DNA of 5,520 nt, taken from NCBI GenBank assembly GCA_023128035.1, contig JAGMES010000240.1:1-5520 (forward strand). Direction: 5' to 3'. Source of the stretch: Halanaerobiales bacterium (GTDB lineage: Bacteria > Bacillota_F > Halanaerobiia > DY22613). A program made the translations under genes and the position numbers. Shown here piece by piece: positions 1 to 5,480 of this stretch. Below the pieces are notes generated by a model. The model was not told the DNA's origin. It was given only the letters and a program-made list of their open reading frames with translations, and ran no database searches. How positions within the stretch are numbered: the first letter of the stretch is position 1; each line of letters begins with the position of its first letter.

Positions 1-1
1 A

Positions 2-43
2 ATGGAATGCCTGAGTAGTAACCAAATTTTAAGAGAAGAATAA
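2..43 (+). CDS. Possible C-terminal tail of a convergent gene (partial)
   Basis: One plus-strand frame is open from the left edge of the window to a TAA at 41-43. The visible residues, ending SSNQILREE, would be the last 13 or so of a protein whose body lies outside the window. The stop sits a few bases before a palindrome that reads as a terminator in the plus direction too, which is what a convergent gene end would look like. With so few codons, chance is a real alternative. A second frame stops at 16-18 and cannot be excluded as the true gene end. No function can be inferred. Confidence 0.3.
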   Translation: MECLSSNQILREE

Positions 44-47
44 TTTG

Positions 48-104
48 AGATATTATAAAAGTCGATGTAATAACTACGTTATTACATCGACTTTTATAAT
101 ATCT
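48..104. terminator. Long palindrome, probable bidirectional intrinsic terminator
   Basis: Bases 48-74 and 78-104 are perfect reverse complements, giving a 27-bp stem with a 3-nt loop (TAC at 75-77). The inner 14 bp (61-74 with 78-91) is the more GC-containing core. It is flanked by AAAA on one side and TTTT on the other, so a transcript from either strand sees a hairpin followed by a T-rich run (TTTTATAATAT). On the minus strand it starts 3 nt after the stop codon of the last operon gene at 107, which is where an operon terminator belongs. The stem is AT-rich and unusually long for a terminator, so a small mobile palindrome or a processing site is an alternative. Confidence 0.7.
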
Positions 105-106
105 TC

Positions 107-460
107 TCAAAATATAATTATTTTCGTTATATCTCCCTTTAAAGCTTGCTTATAAAATTCAGGCATCTGAGATGCTCCTTGTTGTATCATAAGAAGGTCA
201 TCCTTATCTAAAATTGTACGACATCCTAATGTTTGAATATATTCTTCAAATCTTGATTTGATCTTTAACACATTTAAATTACGAAGATAGTTAGCAATTC
301 TTTCTGAAAAAAGTTCTCCCTCACTTTCTCCCGAAAATATCAACATATACGTATAACGCTCATCTCCACTATTTAATTGTACCTCACCTATCCGCCCAAT
401 AATTACCACACTCCAGTTGTTACCTTCCCAATAACAATCTTTTAAATATTTAACGTTCAA
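107..460 (-). CDS. Unrecognised 117-residue protein, last gene of the operon
   Basis: I do not recognise this protein. The first half looks beta-rich (WSVVIIGRIGEVQL near residues 16-29, RYTYMLIFSG near 35-44). The second half looks helical and charged (about 48-78), with a hydrophobic end, KIIIF. There are two cysteines (9 and 80), but no Fe-S spacing, signal peptide or membrane span. The longest form starts with TTG at 458-460 and overlaps the end of the hydrogenase gene by 11 nt. The purine-rich GAGAAG lies only a few bases before it, so the site is weak and translation may be coupled to the upstream gene. Alternative starts are GTG at residue 18 (407-409) and ATG at residue 39 (344-346). 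Its stop lies 3 nt from the terminator-like palindrome, which supports it being a real final gene. It could be a lineage-specific accessory protein. Confidence 0.6.
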   Translation of the reverse strand: MNVKYLKDCYWEGNNWSVVIIGRIGEVQLNSGDERYTYMLIFSGESEGELFSERIANYLRNLNVLKIKSRFEEYIQTLGCRTILDKDDLLMIQQGASQMPEFYKQALKGDITKIIIF

Positions 461-1958
461 TCTTCTCAGCCAAGTCCTTTTTCATCTCTTCAGCACGTTC
501 ATTCTCAGTAGCCAGTTTCCATTCAGACTTGTTAGCAAAATTCTGTACCAGTTTAGTGGTAACTTTCATATTCATCATATTACCAGGCCCACCTACGCAA
601 CCTCCATGACAACCCATACCTTCGATAAAGTTACAATCCAATTTGCCATTAGAAATTTGTTTTAATAGATCAACACAATTTGATAATCCATCTACCTGGA
701 TAGGTTTAAACATATCTTCTTTACCCTCTAATTTTAAAACTTCACCAATAACACTTTTTAAACCGCCAGCATAAGCAAAATTCCGTCCATGACGTGATGC
801 ATCATTAAGCTCCACTTTAGAATTATATTCTGTCAAGTTGATACCCATGCTTACCAGAATACAACCTAATTCTTCAAAGGTAAGAACTGCATCCAAACTC
901 TCCTCACCCTTAGCTTCCAGTTTCTTTGTTATACATGGCCCGATAAAAATAACTTTCTCTTCTGGATTTTCTCGTTTTAAAGAACGGGCCAAAGCAATCA
1001 TTGGTGAAACAGTTAATGATGGGTAATCTGCAAACTCAGGAAAATGTTGTTCCACAAGACTAAGAAATGATGGGCAACAGGATGATGTCATAAATGGTTG
1101 ATTTTCCTCTAGCCTTTCCACTAACTCATGGGCCTCATTCAATGCAACCATATCAGCACCGAGTGCTGCCTCATAGACATCAGTAAATCCAATCTGTTGA
1201 AGGGCAGCTTTGATTTTTTCTGGGCCAACCTTAGCCCCAAACTGGCCCAGAAACGATGGTGCCAGAATCGCCTTAACTCTTTCCTCTGAGTTTTTCAGCA
1301 TCTTAACGACCTGAACAATCTGAGTAGTATCTCCAATAGCACCAAAAGGACAACTTATCACACAGCTACCACACCCAACACATTTATCATAATCAATCGA
1401 GGCCTGACGTGTAAAATCTGCACGAATTGCTTTTACTGCACATGCACGTTCACAAGGGCGACTATTCTGATGAATTGCCCCAAAAGAACAGACATCTTTA
1501 CATCTTCCACACTCAATACATTTTCCTTGATCGATAAACGCCTTATTCTGAATAATAACAATGGCATTTTTAGGACAAACATTTTGACAGGAATGTGCAA
1601 CACAATTTCTACAAGCATCTGTAACAATAAATTTATCTATTGGACAGTGGTCACATGCTATACTCAAAACACGTATCACTTTTTCATCATCTTCTACGTT
1701 TTCAACCTCCGCAGCTAATTTAGAAAGAGGCGTATGTTTGTGTAAATCTGGATCAAAACCCATAGCTAGTTTAATCCGTTCACTTAAAATAGCCTGCTCT
1801 TTATATTCACAACACCGATAACGTGGAGTATCAGAGGTACAGAGAGTCTCAGGAATTGTTTCTATCTTCTCTACCAATTGATCTTTCATCGCCAACCTAG
1901 CAAGAGATATATAAACACGACGTTTAATTTTTGTCACTTCTGATACATTAGTATGCAT
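450..1958 (-). CDS. Group B-like [FeFe] hydrogenase with N-terminal Fe-S clusters
   Basis: This 502-residue protein is probably the catalytic hydrogenase of the operon, coupling ferredoxin or similar low-potential electrons to reversible H2 formation in the cytoplasm. The N-terminal half is cysteine-rich: C40, C49/C50, C102/C105, then C116-x2-C119-x4-C124-x3-C128, C147-x2-C150-x2-C153-x3-C157, C169-x3-C173 and C193-x2-C196-x2-C199-x3-C203, indicating several [4Fe-4S] clusters. H-cluster motifs follow: TSSCCPSF (C294/C295), FIGPC (C342, with Gly where classical enzymes have Met) and EGMGCHGGC (C450, C454). These variants fit the group B family rather than the classical group A. E275, E278, R282, C294 and S318 match the proton-transfer path of well-studied enzymes. 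An in-frame ATG at 2012 would overlap the upstream gene. I chose the ATG at 1958 because GAGGAG (1967-1972) lies 8 nt before it. It corresponds in position to hfsD of the hfs operon. HydEFG maturases, which it needs, are not in the window. Confidence 0.93.
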   Translation of the reverse strand: MHTNVSEVTKIKRRVYISLARLAMKDQLVEKIETIPETLCTSDTPRYRCCEYKEQAILSERIKLAMGFDPDLHKHTPLSKLAAEVENVEDDEKVIRVLSIACDHCPIDKFIVTDACRNCVAHSCQNVCPKNAIVIIQNKAFIDQGKCIECGRCKDVCSFGAIHQNSRPCERACAVKAIRADFTRQASIDYDKCVGCGSCVISCPFGAIGDTTQIVQVVKMLKNSEERVKAILAPSFLGQFGAKVGPEKIKAALQQIGFTDVYEAALGADMVALNEAHELVERLEENQPFMTSSCCPSFLSLVEQHFPEFADYPSLTVSPMIALARSLKRENPEEKVIFIGPCITKKLEAKGEESLDAVLTFEELGCILVSMGINLTEYNSKVELNDASRHGRNFAYAGGLKSVIGEVLKLEGKEDMFKPIQVDGLSNCVDLLKQISNGKLDCNFIEGMGCHGGCVGGPGNMMNMKVTTKLVQNFANKSEWKLATENERAEEMKKDLAEKIER

Positions 1959-1966
1959 ATACATCA

Positions 1967-1972
1967 CTCCTC
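1967..1972 (-). promoter_or_regulatory. Ribosome binding site fixing the hydrogenase start
   Basis: GAGGAG on the minus strand, overlapping by one base the TAG stop (1972-1974) of the upstream small ferredoxin gene. It is 2 nt from the ATG at 1962-1964 and 8 nt from the ATG at 1956-1958. The latter spacing is normal, so the second ATG is the likely start of the hydrogenase. Confidence 0.75.
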
Positions 1973-2211
1973 TAAACTTCCAACAAAGCAGTAATTTTTT
2001 GAATAAGTTCATCAGGGGTCATTGGTGCACAAATTTCTCCATTAATACGAACAGCAGGAGAATTTTCACAAGATTTCAAACATGGTACTGTTTTAAGATG
2101 GATTAATTCCAACTGTGCTTTAGAAATACTCTGAACTGCACTTAGTAAATCTTGTGCTCCCATTAGATGACAAGGTGTTCCTACACATATTTCTACTGTG
2201 CATTTTTTCAT
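1972..2211 (-). CDS. Thioredoxin-like [2Fe-2S] ferredoxin (NuoE/HydC C-terminal type)
   Basis: This 79-residue protein has the C-x4-C (C9, C14) and C-x3-C (C44, C48) pattern of thioredoxin-fold [2Fe-2S] ferredoxins, the domain found at the C-terminus of NuoE and of the HydC subunits of multimeric hydrogenases. The local signature ICVGTPCHLMGA is typical of the family. It is only the [2Fe-2S] domain, without the N-terminal helical part of NuoE. No flavin/NADH-binding partner (NuoF or HydB type) is encoded in the window, so it probably passes electrons to or from the adjacent hydrogenase. It starts at ATG 2209-2211, with an AGAGGTGAT ribosome binding site about 7 nt upstream, 23 nt after the phosphatase stop. 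It is a paralogue of the first gene of the operon. The extra C4 is not part of the expected cluster. Confidence 0.88.
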   Translation of the reverse strand: MKKCTVEICVGTPCHLMGAQDLLSAVQSISKAQLELIHLKTVPCLKSCENSPAVRINGEICAPMTPDELIQKITALLEV

Positions 2212-2234
2212 ATACTATCACCTCTTCTTTAAAC

Positions 2235-3383
2235 TCAAAACCACTCTATTTTTAACTTTTTGTGTAGTCGTTCCAAATAACCAATCAAACGCTCAATAAC
2301 TTGTGCACGAATCCCCAAATCAACAGGAAGATTTAAATTCTGATGAGCTTCATTTACAGCACGTCCAACTAACATTGTAATTTCATCACTCTTTAACAAT
2401 TCTCTTGCCAGCAAAGAAGCACCATCCTCACCTAGTGGCATCTCAGGATACCGATAATCTTGTAAAATTTGAAGAGTTCGATTCAAAGTCAGAAGCCCCT
2501 CTGTAACCAAATCAACTCCCTCAATATAAGAGACAGGCGGAATATCTGGATCTACATAGTCAAATGTACATTCTAACTCTCTATCCATCTCTCTAGCATA
2601 AATCTGAGCTGTAGTACCTCCACAGATCACTTTTCTACCTCTAACACCGATTAATTTGCGAGCTATCACCAGATCGTCTGCTTCTTCTACAGGTGGGCCA
2701 GTCATCACTGTCAGATAACTAGGCACTCTAAGCTGTGCCCCTAAAATTGTAAAATCATCTCCTGGTTTCATCACATAATAGGCTTGACAGATTTTAATCA
2801 TCTTCTCAATCATCTGTTTTAGAGACGTTTTTTTTGCCGATAATTCTTCCAAATGCTGTGTTACTCCATCCCATCCAAGCCCAAAATCCATCAGACCCCC
2901 TATACCAGCATGTAAAACGCCATCACTGGCGATAAAGATACAATCACCTTTTTCCATTTGAAAAAATGCTTCTTTAATCAATCTACCCTTAATCATTTTC
3001 TCCTTCATCTCTAGTTGACGAATTCTCCTTTTCCTGAGCAAAAACGCAGGTGGAGAATCTAACTCAACAAGATAAGCTGCACCATCATTATATATCTTTA
3101 AAATAGCTAAAGTAGAATAAGCCATCCCTCTAACTTGACATATTGGCAAAGTCTCAATTATTGTCTCAATTATTTCTTCTAAGGGCAATCCCTTTTCAAT
3201 TAAACCAATAGCGATTTTCGAAGTAAGAGTAGCAAGAATACTTGCTTTCACACCACTACCCAAGCCATCGGATAAGACCATAATGCTATTATCTTCTTTT
3301 TTTATCATTTCAACATGATCACCACAAAGTTCTTCTCCATAACGAGACATGCTCTGATAAAAATTTTCTACAACAAAATTCAC
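2235..3383 (-). CDS. SpoIIE/PP2C-type serine phosphatase with extra C-terminal domain
   Basis: Residues 1 to about 220 form a PP2C-family phosphatase domain of the SpoIIE/RsbU type. The metal-binding acidic positions are recognisable: G21-D22, D39-G40 in SDGLGSG, D154-G155 in ASDGV, and D209-D210 in GDDFT. It should therefore be active on phosphoserine or phosphothreonine, needing Mn or Mg. Residues 221-382 form a further domain I cannot assign, with a TGPP motif (228-231), a glycine turn CGGTTAQIYARE (254-265) and a helical end. There is no signal peptide or membrane segment. The start is GTG at 3381-3383, overlapping the upstream stop as GTGA. A GGTGA ribosome binding sequence precedes it. 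Overlap with the PAS hydrogenase gene suggests coupled translation and a shared pathway, as in phosphatase-linked sensory hydrogenases (group C3 in HydDB terms). It matches hfsC by position in the hfs operon, an inference. The substrate is unknown; no kinase or anti-sigma antagonist is encoded nearby. Confidence 0.88.
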   Translation of the reverse strand: MNFVVENFYQSMSRYGEELCGDHVEMIKKEDNSIMVLSDGLGSGVKASILATLTSKIAIGLIEKGLPLEEIIETIIETLPICQVRGMAYSTLAILKIYNDGAAYLVELDSPPAFLLRKRRIRQLEMKEKMIKGRLIKEAFFQMEKGDCIFIASDGVLHAGIGGLMDFGLGWDGVTQHLEELSAKKTSLKQMIEKMIKICQAYYVMKPGDDFTILGAQLRVPSYLTVMTGPPVEEADDLVIARKLIGVRGRKVICGGTTAQIYAREMDRELECTFDYVDPDIPPVSYIEGVDLVTEGLLTLNRTLQILQDYRYPEMPLGEDGASLLARELLKSDEITMLVGRAVNEAHQNLNLPVDLGIRAQVIERLIGYLERLHKKLKIEWF

Positions 3384-5116
3384 CTACTTTCACCATCCTC
3401 AATCAACTCTGTGAGCTCATATAATGCTGCTTTCGTTTCAACTGTTGTTTCTCCTAATAGCATTGCTATCTCTTGTACTACTTTCATTTGTTTATGAACA
3501 ACATCTGCAGTCTTTTCAATGGCCATCCTCTTCATTTTACGAACCTGTTCTTTCTGTTCTTCATGACCAGTAATATCGGTAAATATACCTACAATCACTC
3601 TATACTCTTCAATTGAAAAGATTGTTTGATCCGTAACAAGCTTATATTGGTCATATTTAACTTTATGGTGAACAATCGGCTTTTTTTCTTCCCAAACTTT
3701 TTGAAATAATTGATGATCAATAAAGCGATATAGAAACTGACCAATAGGAGATTCATTCTTTCGATTAAACATCCTATTTGCAACAGGATTAAATTCCTGT
3801 ACTTTCATATTCTGATCTACAACAATTATCGCATTATGAGAAGATTCAACAATTACATGTGACAGTGATTCAAAGCGCTCTTTCATAAAAGGAATACACA
3901 TCTTTTCTTCAGCTAATCCTTGAAAAACTGCAATCGCTTTTTCACGACAGGTCTTATATCCACAACCACCACAGTTAGTCTCGTCCTCTTTGCTAAACTT
4001 ACCGATTCTTTTTAAGATTTCCCGAATCTCTTCCTCAGAAGGCATAGGATAGATTGACTTACGATTGGAATAATTTCTAGTTAAACTCAGATTAAAAGTA
4101 GGAACCAGCTTTACTGATTGTTCTTTTAGCTGAATCTGTTTCTCCCTCTCTCTATTATGCTTAACAATCAGTTGTCGCCGTGTAGCTCCCCCTAAAGGAG
4201 TATCAACTTCTGGCCCATTAATACACCCACCCCGGCAAGCCATCATTTCCAAAAAGACAGGTTTAATTCGCCCTACTTTGATATCCTCCATCGTCTTCAT
4301 GCACTCTTCAATCCCGGTCACAGCCAGAATCTGATCTTCTGGATATTCTACCTTTAAAGCAGCACATTGTAACAATCCACCCCGAATCGGATAGTTTCTT
4401 GGCCAGTCTGATTGCTCATAGTCAAAGTCAGCTGGATTTATTTTACTTAAATCTATTCCCTTTTCATTAAAAAGTCGGTTTAATTGCCTGAAAGTTAGAA
4501 CCAGATCCACTCCTCCTGCTGCTTCAGGTCGAGTTAATTCATCCATCTTTGCAAGACATGGACCTATGAAGATAACTTTTATATCTTCACCATACATCTG
4601 CTTTAAAATCTGCCCATGAGCCATCATTGGTGATACCACTGGAGCCAAATAAGGAATCATCTCTGGATGATGCTTTTCAATCAAATTTACAATAGCTGGA
4701 CAACAAGCTGAGATTAAAGGTTTATTCTGTGACTGAATTAATCTTATATATTCTTTAGCTACATAGTTAGCTCCATGAACTGTTTCAGTAACATAAGTAA
4801 AACCAAGTTGTTTTAACCCACCTACCAATCGTCTATAATCATCTATCTCCATTGTAGCAATAAAAGACGGTGCTACAGAGGCTACCAGAGGTGTGCATGT
4901 ATCAGCGTCCAAGTATTTCTTCAACTCAACAGTAGCATCATAAGGTACTTTCGCTTTTTGTGGGCAAACATTGATACACCGACCACAATATATACACTTA
5001 TCGTGAATAATCCGAGCCTGATCCTGTCCAAAACCAATCGCTCCAACAGGGCAATAACGCAAACAACGATGACAATCTTTGCATGTTGCTTCAAGAACAG
5101 ATAGAATTTCCATCAT
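3380..5116 (-). CDS. hfsB: Sensory-type [FeFe] hydrogenase with PAS domain (HfsB-like)
   Basis: This 578-residue cytoplasmic protein has four parts. Residues 10-55 are a 2[4Fe-4S] ferredoxin domain (C12, C15, C18, C22; C41, C44, C47, C51). Residues 75-320 are the H-cluster domain with SACCPAI (C138/C139), FIGPC (C187) and MMACRGGC (C294, C298). Residues 378-410 hold a CGGCGYKTC motif plus C407, an FeS-type [4Fe-4S] site. Residues about 415-516 are a PAS domain (SSHNAIIVVD, EFNPVANRMF, GIFTDIT), followed by a charged helical tail (517-578) that may form a coiled coil. There is no kinase or output domain. The likely role is to sense H2 or redox state and signal through the phosphatase encoded next. 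The motif variants and PAS domain fit group C/D sensory hydrogenases and HfsB of Thermoanaerobacterium. The ATG at 5114-5116 overlaps the previous stop (ATGA) and follows AAGGAAGGTGA. The second Met is a possible start too. Confidence 0.92.
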   Translation of the reverse strand: MMEILSVLEATCKDCHRCLRYCPVGAIGFGQDQARIIHDKCIYCGRCINVCPQKAKVPYDATVELKKYLDADTCTPLVASVAPSFIATMEIDDYRRLVGGLKQLGFTYVTETVHGANYVAKEYIRLIQSQNKPLISACCPAIVNLIEKHHPEMIPYLAPVVSPMMAHGQILKQMYGEDIKVIFIGPCLAKMDELTRPEAAGGVDLVLTFRQLNRLFNEKGIDLSKINPADFDYEQSDWPRNYPIRGGLLQCAALKVEYPEDQILAVTGIEECMKTMEDIKVGRIKPVFLEMMACRGGCINGPEVDTPLGGATRRQLIVKHNREREKQIQLKEQSVKLVPTFNLSLTRNYSNRKSIYPMPSEEEIREILKRIGKFSKEDETNCGGCGYKTCREKAIAVFQGLAEEKMCIPFMKERFESLSHVIVESSHNAIIVVDQNMKVQEFNPVANRMFNRKNESPIGQFLYRFIDHQLFQKVWEEKKPIVHHKVKYDQYKLVTDQTIFSIEEYRVIVGIFTDITGHEEQKEQVRKMKRMAIEKTADVVHKQMKVVQEIAMLLGETTVETKAALYELTELIEDGESR

Positions 5117-5364
5117 GCTTCACCTTCCTTAAAAATTTCCTTGTGAAAAATTTCTCTTGCATTATCAGGTGAAACCTTACTAATTAATTTTTCTCCTACT
5201 TTGATCGTTACACCTTGTGTACAGTTTTTTTGGCAAAAACATGCTTTTAGGTGAATTTTTACTTCTAACTGATGTGTTTTAACCATCTCCTGAAAAATCT
5301 TTACCACCTGATATGCTCCCTTTAAATGGCAACTACTTCCCACACAGATCTGCACTTCCTGCAT
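5113..5364 (-). CDS. Thioredoxin-like [2Fe-2S] ferredoxin, first gene of the operon
   Basis: This 83-residue protein has C7-x4-C12 and C44-x3-C48, the ligand pattern of thioredoxin-fold [2Fe-2S] ferredoxins, with the family signature ICVGSSCHLKGA. It is a clear paralogue of the small protein encoded at 1972-2211 (same cysteine spacing, similar length). C42 is an additional cysteine beside the second ligand pair. It probably exchanges electrons with the PAS hydrogenase, whose gene overlaps it by 4 nt (ATGA), implying coupled translation and matched amounts. The start is ATG 5362-5364, with AAAGAGGTG about 7 nt upstream. It is the promoter-proximal gene, behind the Rex-controlled promoter, and corresponds in position to hfsA of the hfs operon (inference). 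No flavoprotein partner is present. Confidence 0.88.
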   Translation of the reverse strand: MQEVQICVGSSCHLKGAYQVVKIFQEMVKTHQLEVKIHLKACFCQKNCTQGVTIKVGEKLISKVSPDNAREIFHKEIFKEGEA

Positions 5365-5445
5365 CGTTGAACACCTCTTTTACTATATAATATAAAACAT
5401 TACGTCATAAGTTGTATTAATCAAATATAATATTGTGAATCTTTT
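5365..5445 (-). other. Predicted 5' untranslated leader
   Basis: The transcription start is expected near 5445, about 7 nt after the -10 box, giving a leader of about 80 nt before the first ATG. It is very AT-rich and contains one half of the Rex operator and the GAGGTG ribosome binding site. I see no riboswitch-like or attenuator structure in it. Confidence 0.5.
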
Positions 5446-5457
5446 CACAATATTATA
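5426..5457. promoter_or_regulatory. Rex operator inside a 14-bp-arm inverted repeat
   Basis: The core 5433-5450 reads TTGTGAA-TCTT-TTCACAA, an exact match to the Rex operator consensus of Firmicutes (TTGTGAA-N4-TTCACAA). The symmetry continues outward by TATAATA on each side, giving perfect 14-bp arms (5426-5439 and 5444-5457). On the minus strand the outer arm is the -10 box itself, so bound Rex would cover the -10 and the start site and block RNA polymerase. Rex releases DNA when NADH is high relative to NAD+, so the operon should be induced when reducing power accumulates. That suits a hydrogenase operon. The rex gene is not in the window. Confidence 0.9.
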
Positions 5458-5480
5458 CACTATTTTTCTTTATTTGTCAA
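5452..5480 (-). promoter_or_regulatory. Consensus vegetative (sigma-A) promoter of the hydrogenase operon
   Basis: Reading the minus strand, TTGACA (5475-5480) and TATAAT (5452-5457) are both perfect matches to the consensus and are separated by exactly 17 bp. The first start codon is about 90 nt downstream. Such a strong promoter with an operator overlapping its -10 suggests high expression when derepressed, with control mainly by repression. Bases 5481-5520 upstream are AT-rich and show no gene I can support. Confidence 0.92.

Noticed and set aside
838..1026. Plus-strand open frame of 62 codons
   Set aside because: It lies wholly inside the hydrogenase gene on the other strand, with low-complexity translation and no promoter; an antisense shadow.
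1433..1718. Open frames on both strands across the Fe-S cluster region of the hydrogenase
   Set aside because: They are out-of-frame readings of the cysteine-rich segment, whose CxxCxxCxxxC motifs only make sense in the hydrogenase frame.
1959..2012. Longer N-terminus for the group B-like hydrogenase, starting at 2012
   Set aside because: It would overlap the upstream ferredoxin gene by 41 nt, adds 18 residues unlike the family, and ignores the well-placed GAGGAG before the ATG at 1958.
3315..3497. Plus-strand open frame spanning the junction of the phosphatase and PAS hydrogenase genes
   Set aside because: It is antisense to two well-supported overlapping genes and has no recognisable protein features.
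3595..3783. Minus-strand open frame of 62 codons inside the PAS domain
   Set aside because: It is a frame-shifted shadow of the PAS coding region; the main frame is intact across it.
450..5364. CRISPR array, transposon or tRNA in the window
   Set aside because: No spaced direct repeats, transposase-like proteins or tRNA-like cloverleaf sequences were seen; the region is filled by the hydrogenase operon.
5365..5425. Riboswitch or attenuator in the leader
   Set aside because: The leader is only about 80 nt, very AT-rich, and shows no stable stem or terminator; the Rex operator and promoter explain the region.
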